This document shows, one piece after another, positions 53,779-61,814 of a stretch of DNA of 64,000 bases. Below the pieces are notes generated by a model. It was not told the origin of the DNA. It saw only the letters and a program-made list of their open reading frames with translations, and made no database searches. Where the stretch lies: NCBI GenBank assembly GCA_017614315.1, contig JAGACA010000007.1, positions 1 to 64,000 on the forward strand, read 5' to 3'. Position numbers and translations under genes: made by a program. This DNA is from Clostridia bacterium. GTDB taxonomy: Bacteria; Bacillota; Clostridia; Christensenellales; CAG-138. The stretch's first letter is position 1, and each line of letters opens with the position of its first letter.

Positions 53779-54003
53779 ATGGCATTACACAGGATGAGGA
53801 CAATACCGGAGGCGCTCGCGGAGATCAGGGCGCTTGACGAGCGATCAGCGGTCACGCCCTACTGCATACGGACGCTCTGCAAGTCGGGGCGCGTGCGCTG
53901 CATCTATTCCGGCAGGAAGATACTGGTCGATCTGGATTCGCTGCTCGGGTTTCTTAACGACGGCGAGGGCGGCGCGCCCTCTGCGGCCGTCGGAGGCGAA
54001 TAA
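53779..54003 (+). CDS. Excisionase-like DNA-binding protein
   Basis: This 74-residue protein has a winged-helix excisionase/MerR-like core (VTPYCIRTLCKSGRVRCIYSGRKILVDLDSLLGFL). TTAGGAGG precedes the ATG. It sits directly upstream of the integrase, the usual place for an excisionase, and probably biases recombination toward excision at the att repeats. Confidence 0.8.
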   Translation: MALHRMRTIPEALAEIRALDERSAVTPYCIRTLCKSGRVRCIYSGRKILVDLDSLLGFLNDGEGGAPSAAVGGE

Positions 54004-54087
54004 AGTTATATTGGGTCTGGACTTTTGCCGGAAACTGTGGCTTGTTTTATTGACCGGCAAAAGTCCGATGATAAGGAGGCAAAGCGC

Positions 54088-55497
54088 ATGGCAACGATAG
54101 TCCGAAGAGATAACAAAAGCGGCGTCACCTACCGGATACAGGTGAAAACCAAGGACAAGGGCAGCGGCAAGATCACCGTCCACTCAACAACGTGGAAGCC
54201 CGCGCCCGGCATGACCGAAAAGCAGATCCAGCGCGAGGTGCTGGTGTTTGCCGATAAGTACGAGCAGCAGATGCAGGCCGCGGCCCTCGCGGCAAAGGGT
54301 GAAGCGTTCATGTCCGCGGATACTACCCTCGCCGAGTATGCGGATCGCTGGCTTGAGCGGCGCAAGGGCGAGGTGTCCGACACCTACTACGTCAACCTGC
54401 AGTTTGCGATCGACGAAATAAAGGAGTGCATAGGCGGGTACACTCTGCGCGAGCTCAACCCCGCGATAATACAGAACTTCTATGATGGGCTCGACAGGAA
54501 GGAGCACACGGTGGTCACTGTCACGGGAAAGCCCGACGCGATAAGAAAGCGCATGAAGGCGACCGGAAAAAGGCTGAAATACTTCAGATACGATCTCAAA
54601 TTCAACTCCAACGCGCTGTCCACTGCCATGCGCGGCGAAGCGGTGAGCATGGGCTTCGCAAGGGAGCTCGCCAAGGAGCTCGACACCACGGTGGAAAAAC
54701 TGTTCAAAATCAAGGAAGAACGCAAAAGATACGCCTATGAGACCATGTCGCACAGGAATAGGGCTCTGAGGGTCATACTCGCAACGGCAAAAAGACAGCG
54801 CCTCGTGCCCGATAATTATGCCAGCGCGGACTACATCACCTTCCCGAAAAAGCCTCCGAGGGAGATCGATTATATGAACGACGAGGACGCGAAGCGGTTC
54901 TACGCTGCGGCGGAGAAATTCCCGAAGATCAACATAAAAACGGCCGTCGAGCTGCTGCTCCTCACCGGCATTCGGCGCGGCGAGCTCTGCGGCCTCGAAT
55001 GGGACGATATCGACTTCGAAAACGAGTGCATAACGATACGGCGTTCGGTGGTGGTCGTCAAGGGCAAGGGGCCCGTAACGAAGGACCCGAAAACGACCTC
55101 CAGCAACCGAGCGATATGCGTCTCCGACCATCTGCTGAAGATACTGCGGGAGTACAAGGCGTGGTACGATAAATACCGCGAGGACATGGGCGACCGATGG
55201 ATCGAGAGCAAGCGCCTGTTCGTGCAGACGAACGGGAAGCCCGTTCACCCCTCGACAGTGGGCTCCTGGGTGGAAAGGGTATGCAAGGCGGCAAACCTGC
55301 CGACGAGGGGCGTGCACTCACTGCGCCACACGAACATCACCATGCAGATAATGGCGGGCGTGCCGATAGTCACGGTATCGGGCCGTGCCGGGCACGCAAG
55401 GACCAGCACCACGACCGACATATACTGCCACTTCCTGAAGAGCTCGGATAAAATGGCCGCGAAGGTGCTGGAGAGCATATTCGAGCCGGCGGAGTAA
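54088..55497 (+). CDS. int: Tyrosine integrase
   Basis: This is a 469-residue site-specific recombinase. It has an N-terminal arm-binding domain (about 1-70), a core-binding domain (about 75-240, with a longer insertion than usual around 160-215) and a catalytic domain. All catalytic residues are visible: Arg296 (TGIRRGE), His410 and Arg413 (HSLRHT), His436 (GHARTSTT) and Tyr446 (DIY). The start is ATG 54088 with GGAGG 8 bases upstream. It should recombine the 45-bp tRNA-Arg cores at 49868 and 60064. Confidence 0.95.
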   Translation: MATIVRRDNKSGVTYRIQVKTKDKGSGKITVHSTTWKPAPGMTEKQIQREVLVFADKYEQQMQAAALAAKGEAFMSADTTLAEYADRWLERRKGEVSDTYYVNLQFAIDEIKECIGGYTLRELNPAIIQNFYDGLDRKEHTVVTVTGKPDAIRKRMKATGKRLKYFRYDLKFNSNALSTAMRGEAVSMGFARELAKELDTTVEKLFKIKEERKRYAYETMSHRNRALRVILATAKRQRLVPDNYASADYITFPKKPPREIDYMNDEDAKRFYAAAEKFPKINIKTAVELLLLTGIRRGELCGLEWDDIDFENECITIRRSVVVVKGKGPVTKDPKTTSSNRAICVSDHLLKILREYKAWYDKYREDMGDRWIESKRLFVQTNGKPVHPSTVGSWVERVCKAANLPTRGVHSLRHTNITMQIMAGVPIVTVSGRAGHARTSTTTDIYCHFLKSSDKMAAKVLESIFEPAE

Positions 55498-55512
55498 CCT
55501 CACAGATTCGGC

Positions 55513-55546
55513 TTGACACCCCGAAATGCATGGTTCGGGGTGTCAA
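55513..55546. terminator. Perfect 13-bp hairpin after the integrase gene
   Basis: TTGACACCCCGAA (55513-55525) pairs with TTCGGGGTGTCAA (55534-55546). There is no T-run, so it is a weak terminator or a protein-binding dyad. From here to 55735 the DNA is AT-rich and holds no other clear gene. Confidence 0.5.
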
Positions 55547-55711
55547 ATTTGGCTAATTTCTCTGAAGAGGAAGAGTGGATAGTTTTGATTTTTCTGAGTT
55601 TTTCAATTCGTTTCGTTCAAAATCCTCTCATGAGATGCATATTATATGTATTATCGAGGAACAATATTTCCGCAATATTATTACGGAACCGGAAATATAT
55701 TACGGAAGATA

Positions 55712-55740
55712 TTGACGGTTAATTGAGAGGGTGATATAAT
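55712..55740 (+). promoter_or_regulatory. Promoter of the ATPase/TOPRIM pair
   Basis: TTGACG (55712-55717), 17 bases, TATAAT (55735-55740). It supports the ATG at 55771 over the ATG at 55744, which would lie at the transcript start. Confidence 0.75.
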
Positions 55741-55770
55741 ATAATGGAGAAAGAAGATAGGAGTGTTATT

Positions 55771-56880
55771 ATGATTAAACGATTTGAAGTGCAAAACTTT
55801 AAAGGGTTTAAGGACAATCTTGTATTAGATATGTCTGCAAGGGAGTACGAATTTAACAGGAACTTGGTGGTAAACGGAATAGTTAACAAGGCTATCATAT
55901 ATGGAAAAAACGGTGTAGGCAAGAGCTCCTTGGGCATTGCAATTTTTGATATTGTTGGTCACTTAACAGATAAAGAAAAAATGCAGCCTGGTTATTTGGC
56001 AAACTATCTTAATCTTGAATCGGATAATGATCATGCAAGATTCATATATACATTCCAGTTTGATGACGATACTATTGTCTATGAATATGCAAAGCGTGAT
56101 CCTAACAATCTGGTTTATGAAAAAGTCATTATTAACGGAAATTTGATGATCAACTATGACTTTTTTGATGATAGTATTAGATACTTGGATGAAGCAATCA
56201 TCGGTAGCTTAAACATTGAGTTAATAGATAATAAGTTGTCCGTGGTAAAGTACATATATAGGAATACCCCCACCAATCCATCTGCACCGCTAACAAAGAT
56301 GATGCAATTTGTTGATAATATGCTTTGGTATAGGAGTTTGTCTGAAGGCAATTCATATTGCGGCTTTACAGTTGGTGGTGCGTCTTTAGTCGAAAAACTT
56401 TATGAAAGCGGAAAAATCAGGGAGTTTGAGCGTTTCCTTCATGATAATGGACTTGACTATGAATTGATGTTTGAAAACATGAACGGAATACATCAACTGA
56501 TGGCTGTATATGATGGCGGCAAAAAGAAAGCTATGTTTATCTCGTTAGCGTCAACAGGAACCATGGCATTGTTTCTATTCTACATTTGGAGCATCTCGGC
56601 ATTCAAAGAAATATCGTTCCTGTTTATTGATGAATTTGATGCTTTCTTCCACTTTGAGTCAGCTGAAAACATAGTTTTGCAGCTTAACAAGGCCAAGGGT
56701 TTTCAGACAATACTGACGTCTCATAATACATATTTAATGCAGAATCGTTTAACCAGACCAGATTGCTGCTTCTTGATGACGAAGGAAAGAATAACCAATC
56801 TCTTTGATTCGACTGATAAAGAAATCAGAGAAGCGCATAACTTAGAAAAGATGTATATAAATGGGGTCTTCAATGTCTGA
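55771..56880 (+). CDS. AAA (AAA_15/21-type) ATPase of a two-gene defence candidate
   Basis: This 369-residue ABC-like ATPase has Walker A GKNGVGKSS (about 45-53), a signature-like region (FISLASTGTMALFLF) where the ABC signature is expected, Walker B FLFIDEFDAFF (about 283-293) and the switch His in LTSHNTY. This is the architecture of ATPases in OLD-, AbiL- and PARIS-type anti-phage systems, where the ATPase controls a TOPRIM-like nuclease. The gene is strikingly AT-rich against a GC-rich background. Its stop overlaps the next gene by 8 bases. Defence is inferred from layout; no experiment or search supports it here. Confidence 0.82.
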   Translation: MIKRFEVQNFKGFKDNLVLDMSAREYEFNRNLVVNGIVNKAIIYGKNGVGKSSLGIAIFDIVGHLTDKEKMQPGYLANYLNLESDNDHARFIYTFQFDDDTIVYEYAKRDPNNLVYEKVIINGNLMINYDFFDDSIRYLDEAIIGSLNIELIDNKLSVVKYIYRNTPTNPSAPLTKMMQFVDNMLWYRSLSEGNSYCGFTVGGASLVEKLYESGKIREFERFLHDNGLDYELMFENMNGIHQLMAVYDGGKKKAMFISLASTGTMALFLFYIWSISAFKEISFLFIDEFDAFFHFESAENIVLQLNKAKGFQTILTSHNTYLMQNRLTRPDCCFLMTKERITNLFDSTDKEIREAHNLEKMYINGVFNV

Positions 56881-57664
56881 TAGAATTAAAACCCTAATAA
56901 TTGTTGAAGGCAAGCGTCTTGAGCCGGCTTTCTTCAAGCAAATGGAAAAGGCCTTTGGCTTAAATCTTGATTTTTGTTGTTTTAATAACAACATTTATGT
57001 GCTATATAGGAAGTTGAAGCAGTTGGACTTTAATGCCAACATAAAAGATGTATTGCTGGAAGCCAATTATTCTGAAGCAAACCGAGAGATGCTATCTCAA
57101 CAGTTTGCTTTTACGTATTTGATCTTTGATTTTGATCCGCATCATACTGAAGAATTCGAGAAAAATTTACCGATAGATCGCATTGTTTCCAACAATATCG
57201 AAAGAGTCAAAGAAATGGCTGCGTATTTCGTGGATGAGACTGATCCAACTATCGGAAAACTTTATATCAATTATCCGATGATGGAGTCTTTTAAAGATTG
57301 TGATTCATTCGATGACGAAGGATATCTCTCGCGAACAATTGAATTGAGTAGATTAAAGAATTATAAGAAAATAGTTGGAACAAGAAAAATGGCAAATAAA
57401 AGGCTGGATAGGTATTCAAAAGACGATTTTGCTCGCCTTACTCGTCAAAACATAAAGAAGGTTTGGACTCTTTTTCAATATTGTCTTAATCAGATTGGTT
57501 ATGAAGAATACTTAACGATCTCTGAACAAACGCACATTTTAAATCAGGAAGCAGTATGTATTCAAACACTTAAACAAATAGCAGTATTGAATACATCTGT
57601 GTTTCTTGCACTTGATTATTATGGAAACAAAGGAGGTTTTTTTGATTCAATAATTAATTATTGA
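56873..57664 (+). CDS. TOPRIM/RloB-like partner of the AAA ATPase
   Basis: This is a 263-residue protein. The N-terminus TLIIVEGKRLEPAFF resembles the TOPRIM/RloB start (Glu in VEG), and FDFDPHH near residue 84 could be the metal-binding acidic pair. The rest is helical and unrecognised. It is coupled to the ATPase gene by an 8-base overlap and is equally AT-rich. The pair matches AbiLi/AbiLii- or PARIS-like two-component systems in layout. The exact family is not settled. Confidence 0.65.
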   Translation: MSDRIKTLIIVEGKRLEPAFFKQMEKAFGLNLDFCCFNNNIYVLYRKLKQLDFNANIKDVLLEANYSEANREMLSQQFAFTYLIFDFDPHHTEEFEKNLPIDRIVSNNIERVKEMAAYFVDETDPTIGKLYINYPMMESFKDCDSFDDEGYLSRTIELSRLKNYKKIVGTRKMANKRLDRYSKDDFARLTRQNIKKVWTLFQYCLNQIGYEEYLTISEQTHILNQEAVCIQTLKQIAVLNTSVFLALDYYGNKGGFFDSIINY

Positions 57665-57689
57665 GCGTTCCTTCCTCAACTATTTTCGA

Positions 57690-58391
57690 TTATTTTTTCC
57701 ACGGCCTGACCGAGCCGGTCCAGCCGTTATTAAGCCAGTATTTGTAGTCCGTATAATCGAAATCCTGCCTGCCGAGTTTTTTCTGCAGCATTCGCACCAT
57801 ATAGAATTTCATTTTTGCTTTAAAGCCCGTGCGGGCAGGTCTTGAGTAATCGGTTTTGCGCATTTGCTTTGCGAGCTTAACGAGTTTTTCCGTCATCTTC
57901 GCTCTCTTGTTTTCGGGGATATTATCCCATACGACTTCGCTCATCAGTTTGAAGCTCAAGGCCCTGATACTGCCGATCCCCCACCATGAAAGGCTGTGCT
58001 TTATATCCTTCTCCGCCGACTTTCCGCCGGCTCCGAGGCACTGCGTGATGATCACGGCGCGTGCGGGACGGTGCGGCATCCATCTGTAGCCGAAATGATC
58101 CAGCATCGTTTTCATGGCTCCCGTCGCGTGGAAAACGTACGCAGGCGAAGTGAAGACGAGCAGATCGGCTTCGAGCATTGCTTTTTCTATCATTTGAACG
58201 TGCTCCGCATCCTTGCACAAATGCTCGTCCTTGAGGAAGCAAACGGTGCAGCCCGCGCAGAAATCGGGGCAGTCGCGAGGAAGATAAAACTCCGTTATCT
58301 CGGCTTCTGCTTTGAACTCATTGAGGAATATCTACTTCAGGCGATACGTAACGCCTCGTTTTTCGGTGCCGTTGATGACAGTAATTTTCAT
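57690..58391 (-). pseudogene. Flavodoxin-like reductase broken by an amber codon
   Basis: From ATG 58391 (AGGAGG 5 bases upstream) one open frame of 233 codons runs to 57690 except for a single TAG at codon 20 (58334-58332). It encodes an NAD(P)H/flavin oxidoreductase of the flavodoxin-like type (MKITVINGTEKRG, Cys motif CPDFCAGCTVCF, SPAYVFHATGAMKTMLDHF). The truncated product from a later start would lack the flavin phosphate loop. The likely ancestral codon is GAG (Glu). Read-through is possible but unsupported. Confidence 0.75.
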
Positions 58392-58404
58392 TCTTTCCTC
58401 CTCA

Positions 58405-58431
58405 CATACCGATCCGTACATACCGATCCGT
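58405..58431. repeat. Tandem 13-bp repeat
   Basis: CATACCGATCCGT occurs twice in tandem (58405-58417 and 58419-58431, offset 14), between the broken reductase and a permease-like fragment. Confidence 0.5.
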
Positions 58432-58575
58432 TTATACTCCCGTTCTGATCAGACGTCCTTCCTGTATCGCGGCGAACGTCGCGGCCGCGCAGGCGATCGC
58501 TCCGCTGTATCTAAGATCGATGAACGCAAGCGTCAGCGGAAGAACAAACAACAGCTTCCCCGTCGCTTTATTCAT
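58432..58575 (-). pseudogene. C-terminal fragment of a CDP-alcohol phosphatidyltransferase
   Basis: The 47 residues (KLLFVLPLTLAFIDLRYS, then AATFAAIQEGRLIRTG) look like the last part of a CDP-alcohol phosphatidyltransferase; the catalytic D-x2-D-G motif is absent. It begins inside the 3' end of the preceding minus-strand gene and is probably debris from a deletion. Confidence 0.5.
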
Positions 58576-58834
58576 TGCCGTGTGCAGGACGACAAGTTCC
58601 TTTCGCGTCACGTATCAGGCTGATGACGGCTGTGAACAGCACGCACGCTATGAGCTTGACAAAGAGCTTATTCTTTTTGATTGGTATCCGGTCTTTGTAC
58701 TCTTCCATAGACCGGACCCTCTCCTGAATGGCGGGCGGATAATTGTAGAGCTGCTTTAATGAATCGCGGGACATTAAGTACACCATCAGAGTGAACGCAA
58801 GGCAAAGTATAATGCTTTCTATCGCAAGGATCAT
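58568..58834 (-). CDS. Small membrane protein, probably truncated
   Basis: This is an 88-residue protein with two hydrophobic helices (about 2-20 and 58-74) around a charged middle (SLKQLYNYPPAIQERVRSME). Similar clostridial membrane proteins are longer, and the sequence changes character after the second helix (RDAKGTCRPAHGNE), right where the phosphatidyltransferase fragment starts. A deletion fusing two genes is the likely cause. Confidence 0.55.
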   Translation of the reverse strand: MILAIESIILCLAFTLMVYLMSRDSLKQLYNYPPAIQERVRSMEEYKDRIPIKKNKLFVKLIACVLFTAVISLIRDAKGTCRPAHGNE

Positions 58835-58880
58835 ATTATTGTCTCCAATTTATCCTGTTTTCAAGCCGAAACAGCAGCTC

Positions 58881-59363
58881 TCATTTTTCATGCACGAGCT
58901 TGCCGCTCATGTGCTCAATGGCGATCTCCATGATCCGGACTCTATCGAGATCGCGCGCAAGCTCCGCGTCGAGCTCCTCCGCGCTCGAATAATACTTCAT
59001 GCCGAACGCCCGGGCTTTTTCGTATTTGAAGGCTGCATCCTCTAAAGGCTTGGCGCGGCCGAACACGATCACGCTCCTGACGTAATACGACCAGTCGCCG
59101 CGCTGCTCTCCCGCGTCGTGTACGGCAAAGCAGACTTTATCGCAATTTCTCATCGCGTCGGCCTTATGCCCGGTACTCGAACAGTGGAAATAGAGCTTGT
59201 TTTCGCCTTCGTCGTAATAGAAGTTGATCGGCAGGGCATATGGATAACCGCCGTCACCGATAACGGCAAGTGTGCCCCGCTTTTCGGTTTTGAGAAGGCT
59301 GATGCATTCCTCCTCGGAAAGCGCCTGCTTGAAGCGGCGCATGGGTCTGAAAGACTGTTCCAT
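58881..59363 (-). CDS. Pyridoxamine-5'-phosphate-oxidase-like flavoprotein
   Basis: This 160-residue split-barrel FMN-binding protein resembles the NimA/PNPOx-like group (MRRFKQALSEEECISLLKTE, GYPYALPINFYYD, LYFHCSSTGHKADAM). Members reduce nitro compounds or bind flavin/haem; the role here is unknown. It starts 6 bases downstream of the DUF4234-like gene, so they are co-transcribed. Confidence 0.85.
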   Translation of the reverse strand: MEQSFRPMRRFKQALSEEECISLLKTEKRGTLAVIGDGGYPYALPINFYYDEGENKLYFHCSSTGHKADAMRNCDKVCFAVHDAGEQRGDWSYYVRSVIVFGRAKPLEDAAFKYEKARAFGMKYYSSAEELDAELARDLDRVRIMEIAIEHMSGKLVHEK

Positions 59364-59369
59364 TTTCTT

Positions 59370-59759
59370 TTACTCCATATCGTTCAGTTTGCTTTCGATC
59401 TTGTTAAGTGTGTTGAAGAACCGCTCGGTCGCGATCATCGGTCCGAAGCAGAAGCAGCCTAACATATTCCACCAAAACATGTGCCGCCATGAGGTGTGCG
59501 GCCCTTCGATCCCCATTTCGGCGGCTTTCGCTTTCAGCTCCTCCGCTATCCGCGCCATCCATACGAGAGTATAGATGAACAGCGTCGGTATGCCGAGAAG
59601 ATACGCCTGCCAGTACGGGCGCACCTTGTGGCCGAGGACTTCCTCCAGCTCGCTCTGCAGCCCGCCGAACGGCATATAGAACAGGAAGAACAGCCCAGCG
59701 GTAAAGAAGTCGATAAAGCCGAGCCAGAAGCCCTTGCGGTTGGTGTGGGTAAATTTCAT
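59370..59759 (-). CDS. DUF4234-like membrane protein
   Basis: This is a 129-residue protein with about three membrane segments (about 10-32, 52-70 and 92-110) and the conserved tail GPMIATERFFNTLNKIE, seen in DUF4234-like clostridial proteins. The function is not known. It is the first gene of a two-gene minus-strand unit inside the element's right part. Confidence 0.78.
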   Translation of the reverse strand: MKFTHTNRKGFWLGFIDFFTAGLFFLFYMPFGGLQSELEEVLGHKVRPYWQAYLLGIPTLFIYTLVWMARIAEELKAKAAEMGIEGPHTSWRHMFWWNMLGCFCFGPMIATERFFNTLNKIESKLNDME

Positions 59760-59946
59760 ATGCGCTCCGTTTAAAGATGCAGTTTTCCGCTTGAATTATA
59801 CCACATATGACAGCGAGAGGGAACAGTTTTGAACGATCAGGCGCCCCGAAAACAAGCTTCGGGGCGTCTGTTTTTATGCCTTTGGATGAGCTCTGTTGGT
59901 TGGAATTGCACACAAAATACGCACGCGATTTTACTGCGACCTTTAC

Positions 59947-59984
59947 TTTGGCACCCAATCAGGGTGCCAAATTGGGTGCCAAAT
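59947..59984. repeat. GGTGCC repeat cluster, right end of element
   Basis: One inverted unit (TTTGGCACCC, 59947-59956) and two direct GGGTGCCAA units 12 bp apart (59962 and 59974). They match the left-end cluster at 50037-50076 in sequence and spacing. Confidence 0.65.
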
Positions 59985-60032
59985 CGTGTTTTTGAGGCTG
60001 TTTTTGGCGTGCCGTAGTGAATAGGGATAAAG

Positions 60033-60061
60033 AAAAAACCCTTGTAAATCAAGGGTTTTTT
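60033..60061. terminator. Terminator at the right end of the element
   Basis: AAAAAACCCTTG/CAAGGGTTTTTT with a 5-base loop. On the minus strand it follows the CCA of the tRNA fragment at 60064, as at the left end but with a different sequence. Confidence 0.8.
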
Positions 60062-60063
60062 CA

Positions 60064-60108
60064 TGGCCTCCCCGGCGCGATTCGAACGCGCGACCTTTCG
60101 CTTAGGAG
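60064..60108 (-). repeat. Right attachment site: 3' half of tRNA-Arg(CCU)
   Basis: Identical for 45 bp to 49868-49912. Here too, the sequence on the far (right) side does not continue as the 5' half of a tRNA, which is unexpected for a simple single integration. Confidence 0.85.
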
Positions 60109-60249
60109 CCCGAGCAATCGTGTTCATTTATTTACACGAATCCAACAGTTTCATAGCAAAAAACGCCATAATCATTGAACTTTTTAAAGGTGCGTGTTCT
60201 AATCGAAATGGAATTCAACCGTTCCATACACGACATTTCTGAAAATTTT

Positions 60250-60282
60250 TGTAGTAAAATTGTAGTAAAAATTGCTACGTAA
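60250..60282. repeat. TTGTAGTAAAA repeats beside the right att site
   Basis: Two tandem copies of TTGTAGTAAAA (near 60251 and 60262) are followed by a partly inverted GCTAC. They look like arm-type sites of a second, different integrase. Apart from these and the hairpin at 60479, 60109-60554 holds no gene that I can support. Confidence 0.5.
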
Positions 60283-60478
60283 TCGGAAGGCCTGTCATTC
60301 TTTTGTTCGTTGACGCTCTCTTCAAAAACCTATATTCGGCCTACTCTTTTCCGCATTCATGACCTGTTCTATTATCACCAAATCGCACTTTAATGGAAAC
60401 TTGGGTAAAAAATGGGTGAACAAAAAGGCTTAAGTTTCTAAAAAAGGCTTTAAGAGAAAGCGAGGAGAATTTGAACAG

Positions 60479-60530
60479 AAAACCTCCCGTGTTCACCGAA
60501 ACGGTGCTTCTTAATACACGGAAGGTTTTT
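60479..60530. terminator. Terminator of the RtcB operon
   Basis: The outer stem AAAACCTCCCGTGT/ACACGGAAGGTTTT and the inner CACCG/CGGTG form a branched hairpin. A T-run lies on both strands. It sits about 25 bases past the rtcB stop on the minus strand. Confidence 0.65.
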
Positions 60531-60554
60531 AGTTTCCTTTTCGCCGAGTCTCTA

Positions 60555-61814
60555 TTATTGGCCGGCGCCGGTATCGCTTTGCCCGTCCTTCTTCTTCCAA
60601 AACGGCTCGTCGTCCGCGGCCTTGAAGTTATAGACGGGCTTCATAATGTCGATTATGTCGACGGTATCGCGGATGACGTCGACGATATCCTCCAGGGCCT
60701 TATAGGCCATGGGAGCCTCGTCGATGGTGGACTCACTGACGGAGGTGGTATATATGCCCTCCATGGCGGCCCTGTAATCCTCGATGGAGAGGGTCTCCTT
60801 CGCCTTGGTTCTGGACATGATCCTGCCCGCGCCATGGGGCGCCGAGAAGTTCCACTCGGGATCTCCGCGGCCGACAGCGAGGACCGAGCCGTCGCGCATG
60901 TTGATGGGGATGAGCACGCGCTCGCCCGCGTGAGCGGCGATGGCGCCCTTCCTCAGTATCATCTCGTCCACGTCGATGTAATTGTGGATGGTGTGGAATG
61001 CCTCGCCCGCGATGAGACCGGCTCTTTCGCAGAGCACCTCAGCCATCTTCTCGCGGTTGCGCCTGGCGAAGCGCTGGCAGACGGCGACGTCGTGCAGGTA
61101 ATCCTCCATATAGCTGCCGTACAGCCAGCAGAGCGCCTCGGGCACGTCGGCTTTCTTCGCCTTGTAGCTCTTCTCGAGCGCCTTGAGCGCGGACTGAATC
61201 TCGGATCTTCTGCCCTGCTCCTTGTAGGTGCGGATGATATCATCGCGCCTCTCGAAGTAATCCGCCTTGCCCGCGTGCAGATCGATCGCGAGCTGCTGAT
61301 AGAGCTCGGCCACCTGCTTGCCCAGGTTGCGGCTTCCGGAGTGGATGACGAGCCAGTATTCGCCCTGTGAGGAGCGCTCGATCTCTATGAAGTGATTGCC
61401 GCCGCCGAGCGTGCCGAGGGAGCGCTCGAGTCTCTTCGTATCCTTCAGGGAGCGGAAGCACCTGAGCTCCGTCATATCGAAGCGCTCGATCCTGCCATCC
61501 CATACTCGCATGCCGGAGGGGATGAAATGCGCCGCCTCGTCGACCTTTGCAAGGTCGGGCTCGTTTTCGAGCCGAACTGTGTACATGCCGCAGCCGATAT
61601 CCACGCCCACGATGTTGGGGCAGACCTTGTCGGTGACGGTCATGGTGGTGCCGATGGTGCAGCCCTTGCCGGAGTGTACGTCGGGCATTATGCGAATGCG
61701 GCTGCCCTCAGTGAGAGCGTAGTCGCACATCGTGCGGATCTGCTCTATCGCCTCGTTCTCAACGACAGTCGCGTAGCAGACCGCGGTATTTATCTTTCCC
61801 TTTATTTCAAACAT
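60555..61814 (-). CDS. rtcB: RtcB-family RNA ligase
   Basis: This 419-residue enzyme of the RtcB family joins RNA 2',3'-cyclic phosphate (3'-phosphate) ends to 5'-OH ends using GTP and Mn2+. Metal-site residues appear in MPDVHSGKGCTIG (Asp, His), GVDIGCGM (Cys) and GGGNHFIEI (Asn, His). The guanylated His is in FSAPHGAGRIMSR. It is slightly longer than minimal forms through a helical insertion (about 195-235). It is the last gene of the minus-strand unit Y RNA, Ro60-like gene, small gene, rtcB; its ATG overlaps the small gene's stop by 13 bases, with AAAGGAAA upstream. Confidence 0.94.
   Translation of the reverse strand: MFEIKGKINTAVCYATVVENEAIEQIRTMCDYALTEGSRIRIMPDVHSGKGCTIGTTMTVTDKVCPNIVGVDIGCGMYTVRLENEPDLAKVDEAAHFIPSGMRVWDGRIERFDMTELRCFRSLKDTKRLERSLGTLGGGNHFIEIERSSQGEYWLVIHSGSRNLGKQVAELYQQLAIDLHAGKADYFERRDDIIRTYKEQGRRSEIQSALKALEKSYKAKKADVPEALCWLYGSYMEDYLHDVAVCQRFARRNREKMAEVLCERAGLIAGEAFHTIHNYIDVDEMILRKGAIAAHAGERVLIPINMRDGSVLAVGRGDPEWNFSAPHGAGRIMSRTKAKETLSIEDYRAAMEGIYTTSVSESTIDEAPMAYKALEDIVDVIRDTVDIIDIMKPVYNFKAADDEPFWKKKDGQSDTGAGQ

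Larger units (their letters stand above)
49868..60108. mobile_element. 10.2-kb integrated element in tRNA-Arg(CCU)
   Basis: The element is bounded by 45-bp direct repeats of a tRNA 3' half. Inside are a tyrosine integrase (54088), an excisionase-like gene (53779), a primase-helicase gene (51600) with a small-gene leader, an iteron-like dyad (53557-53639), an AT-rich two-gene ATPase/TOPRIM cargo and several minus-strand genes. GGTGCC clusters lie just inside both ends. There is no relaxase, conjugation or capsid gene, so it is a satellite or mobilisable island at most. The damaged primase suggests partial decay. Confidence 0.82.

Noticed and set aside
53640..53837. Small 65-codon frame between primase and excisionase genes
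   Set aside because: No Shine-Dalgarno, its start lies in the inverted repeat, and it overlaps the well-supported excisionase-like start.
49633..58334. Pyrrolysine or amber-suppression coding for the two in-frame TAG codons
   Set aside because: Only two broken genes show it, both near a decaying element, and one also lost a cluster cysteine. No pyl genes are in the window.
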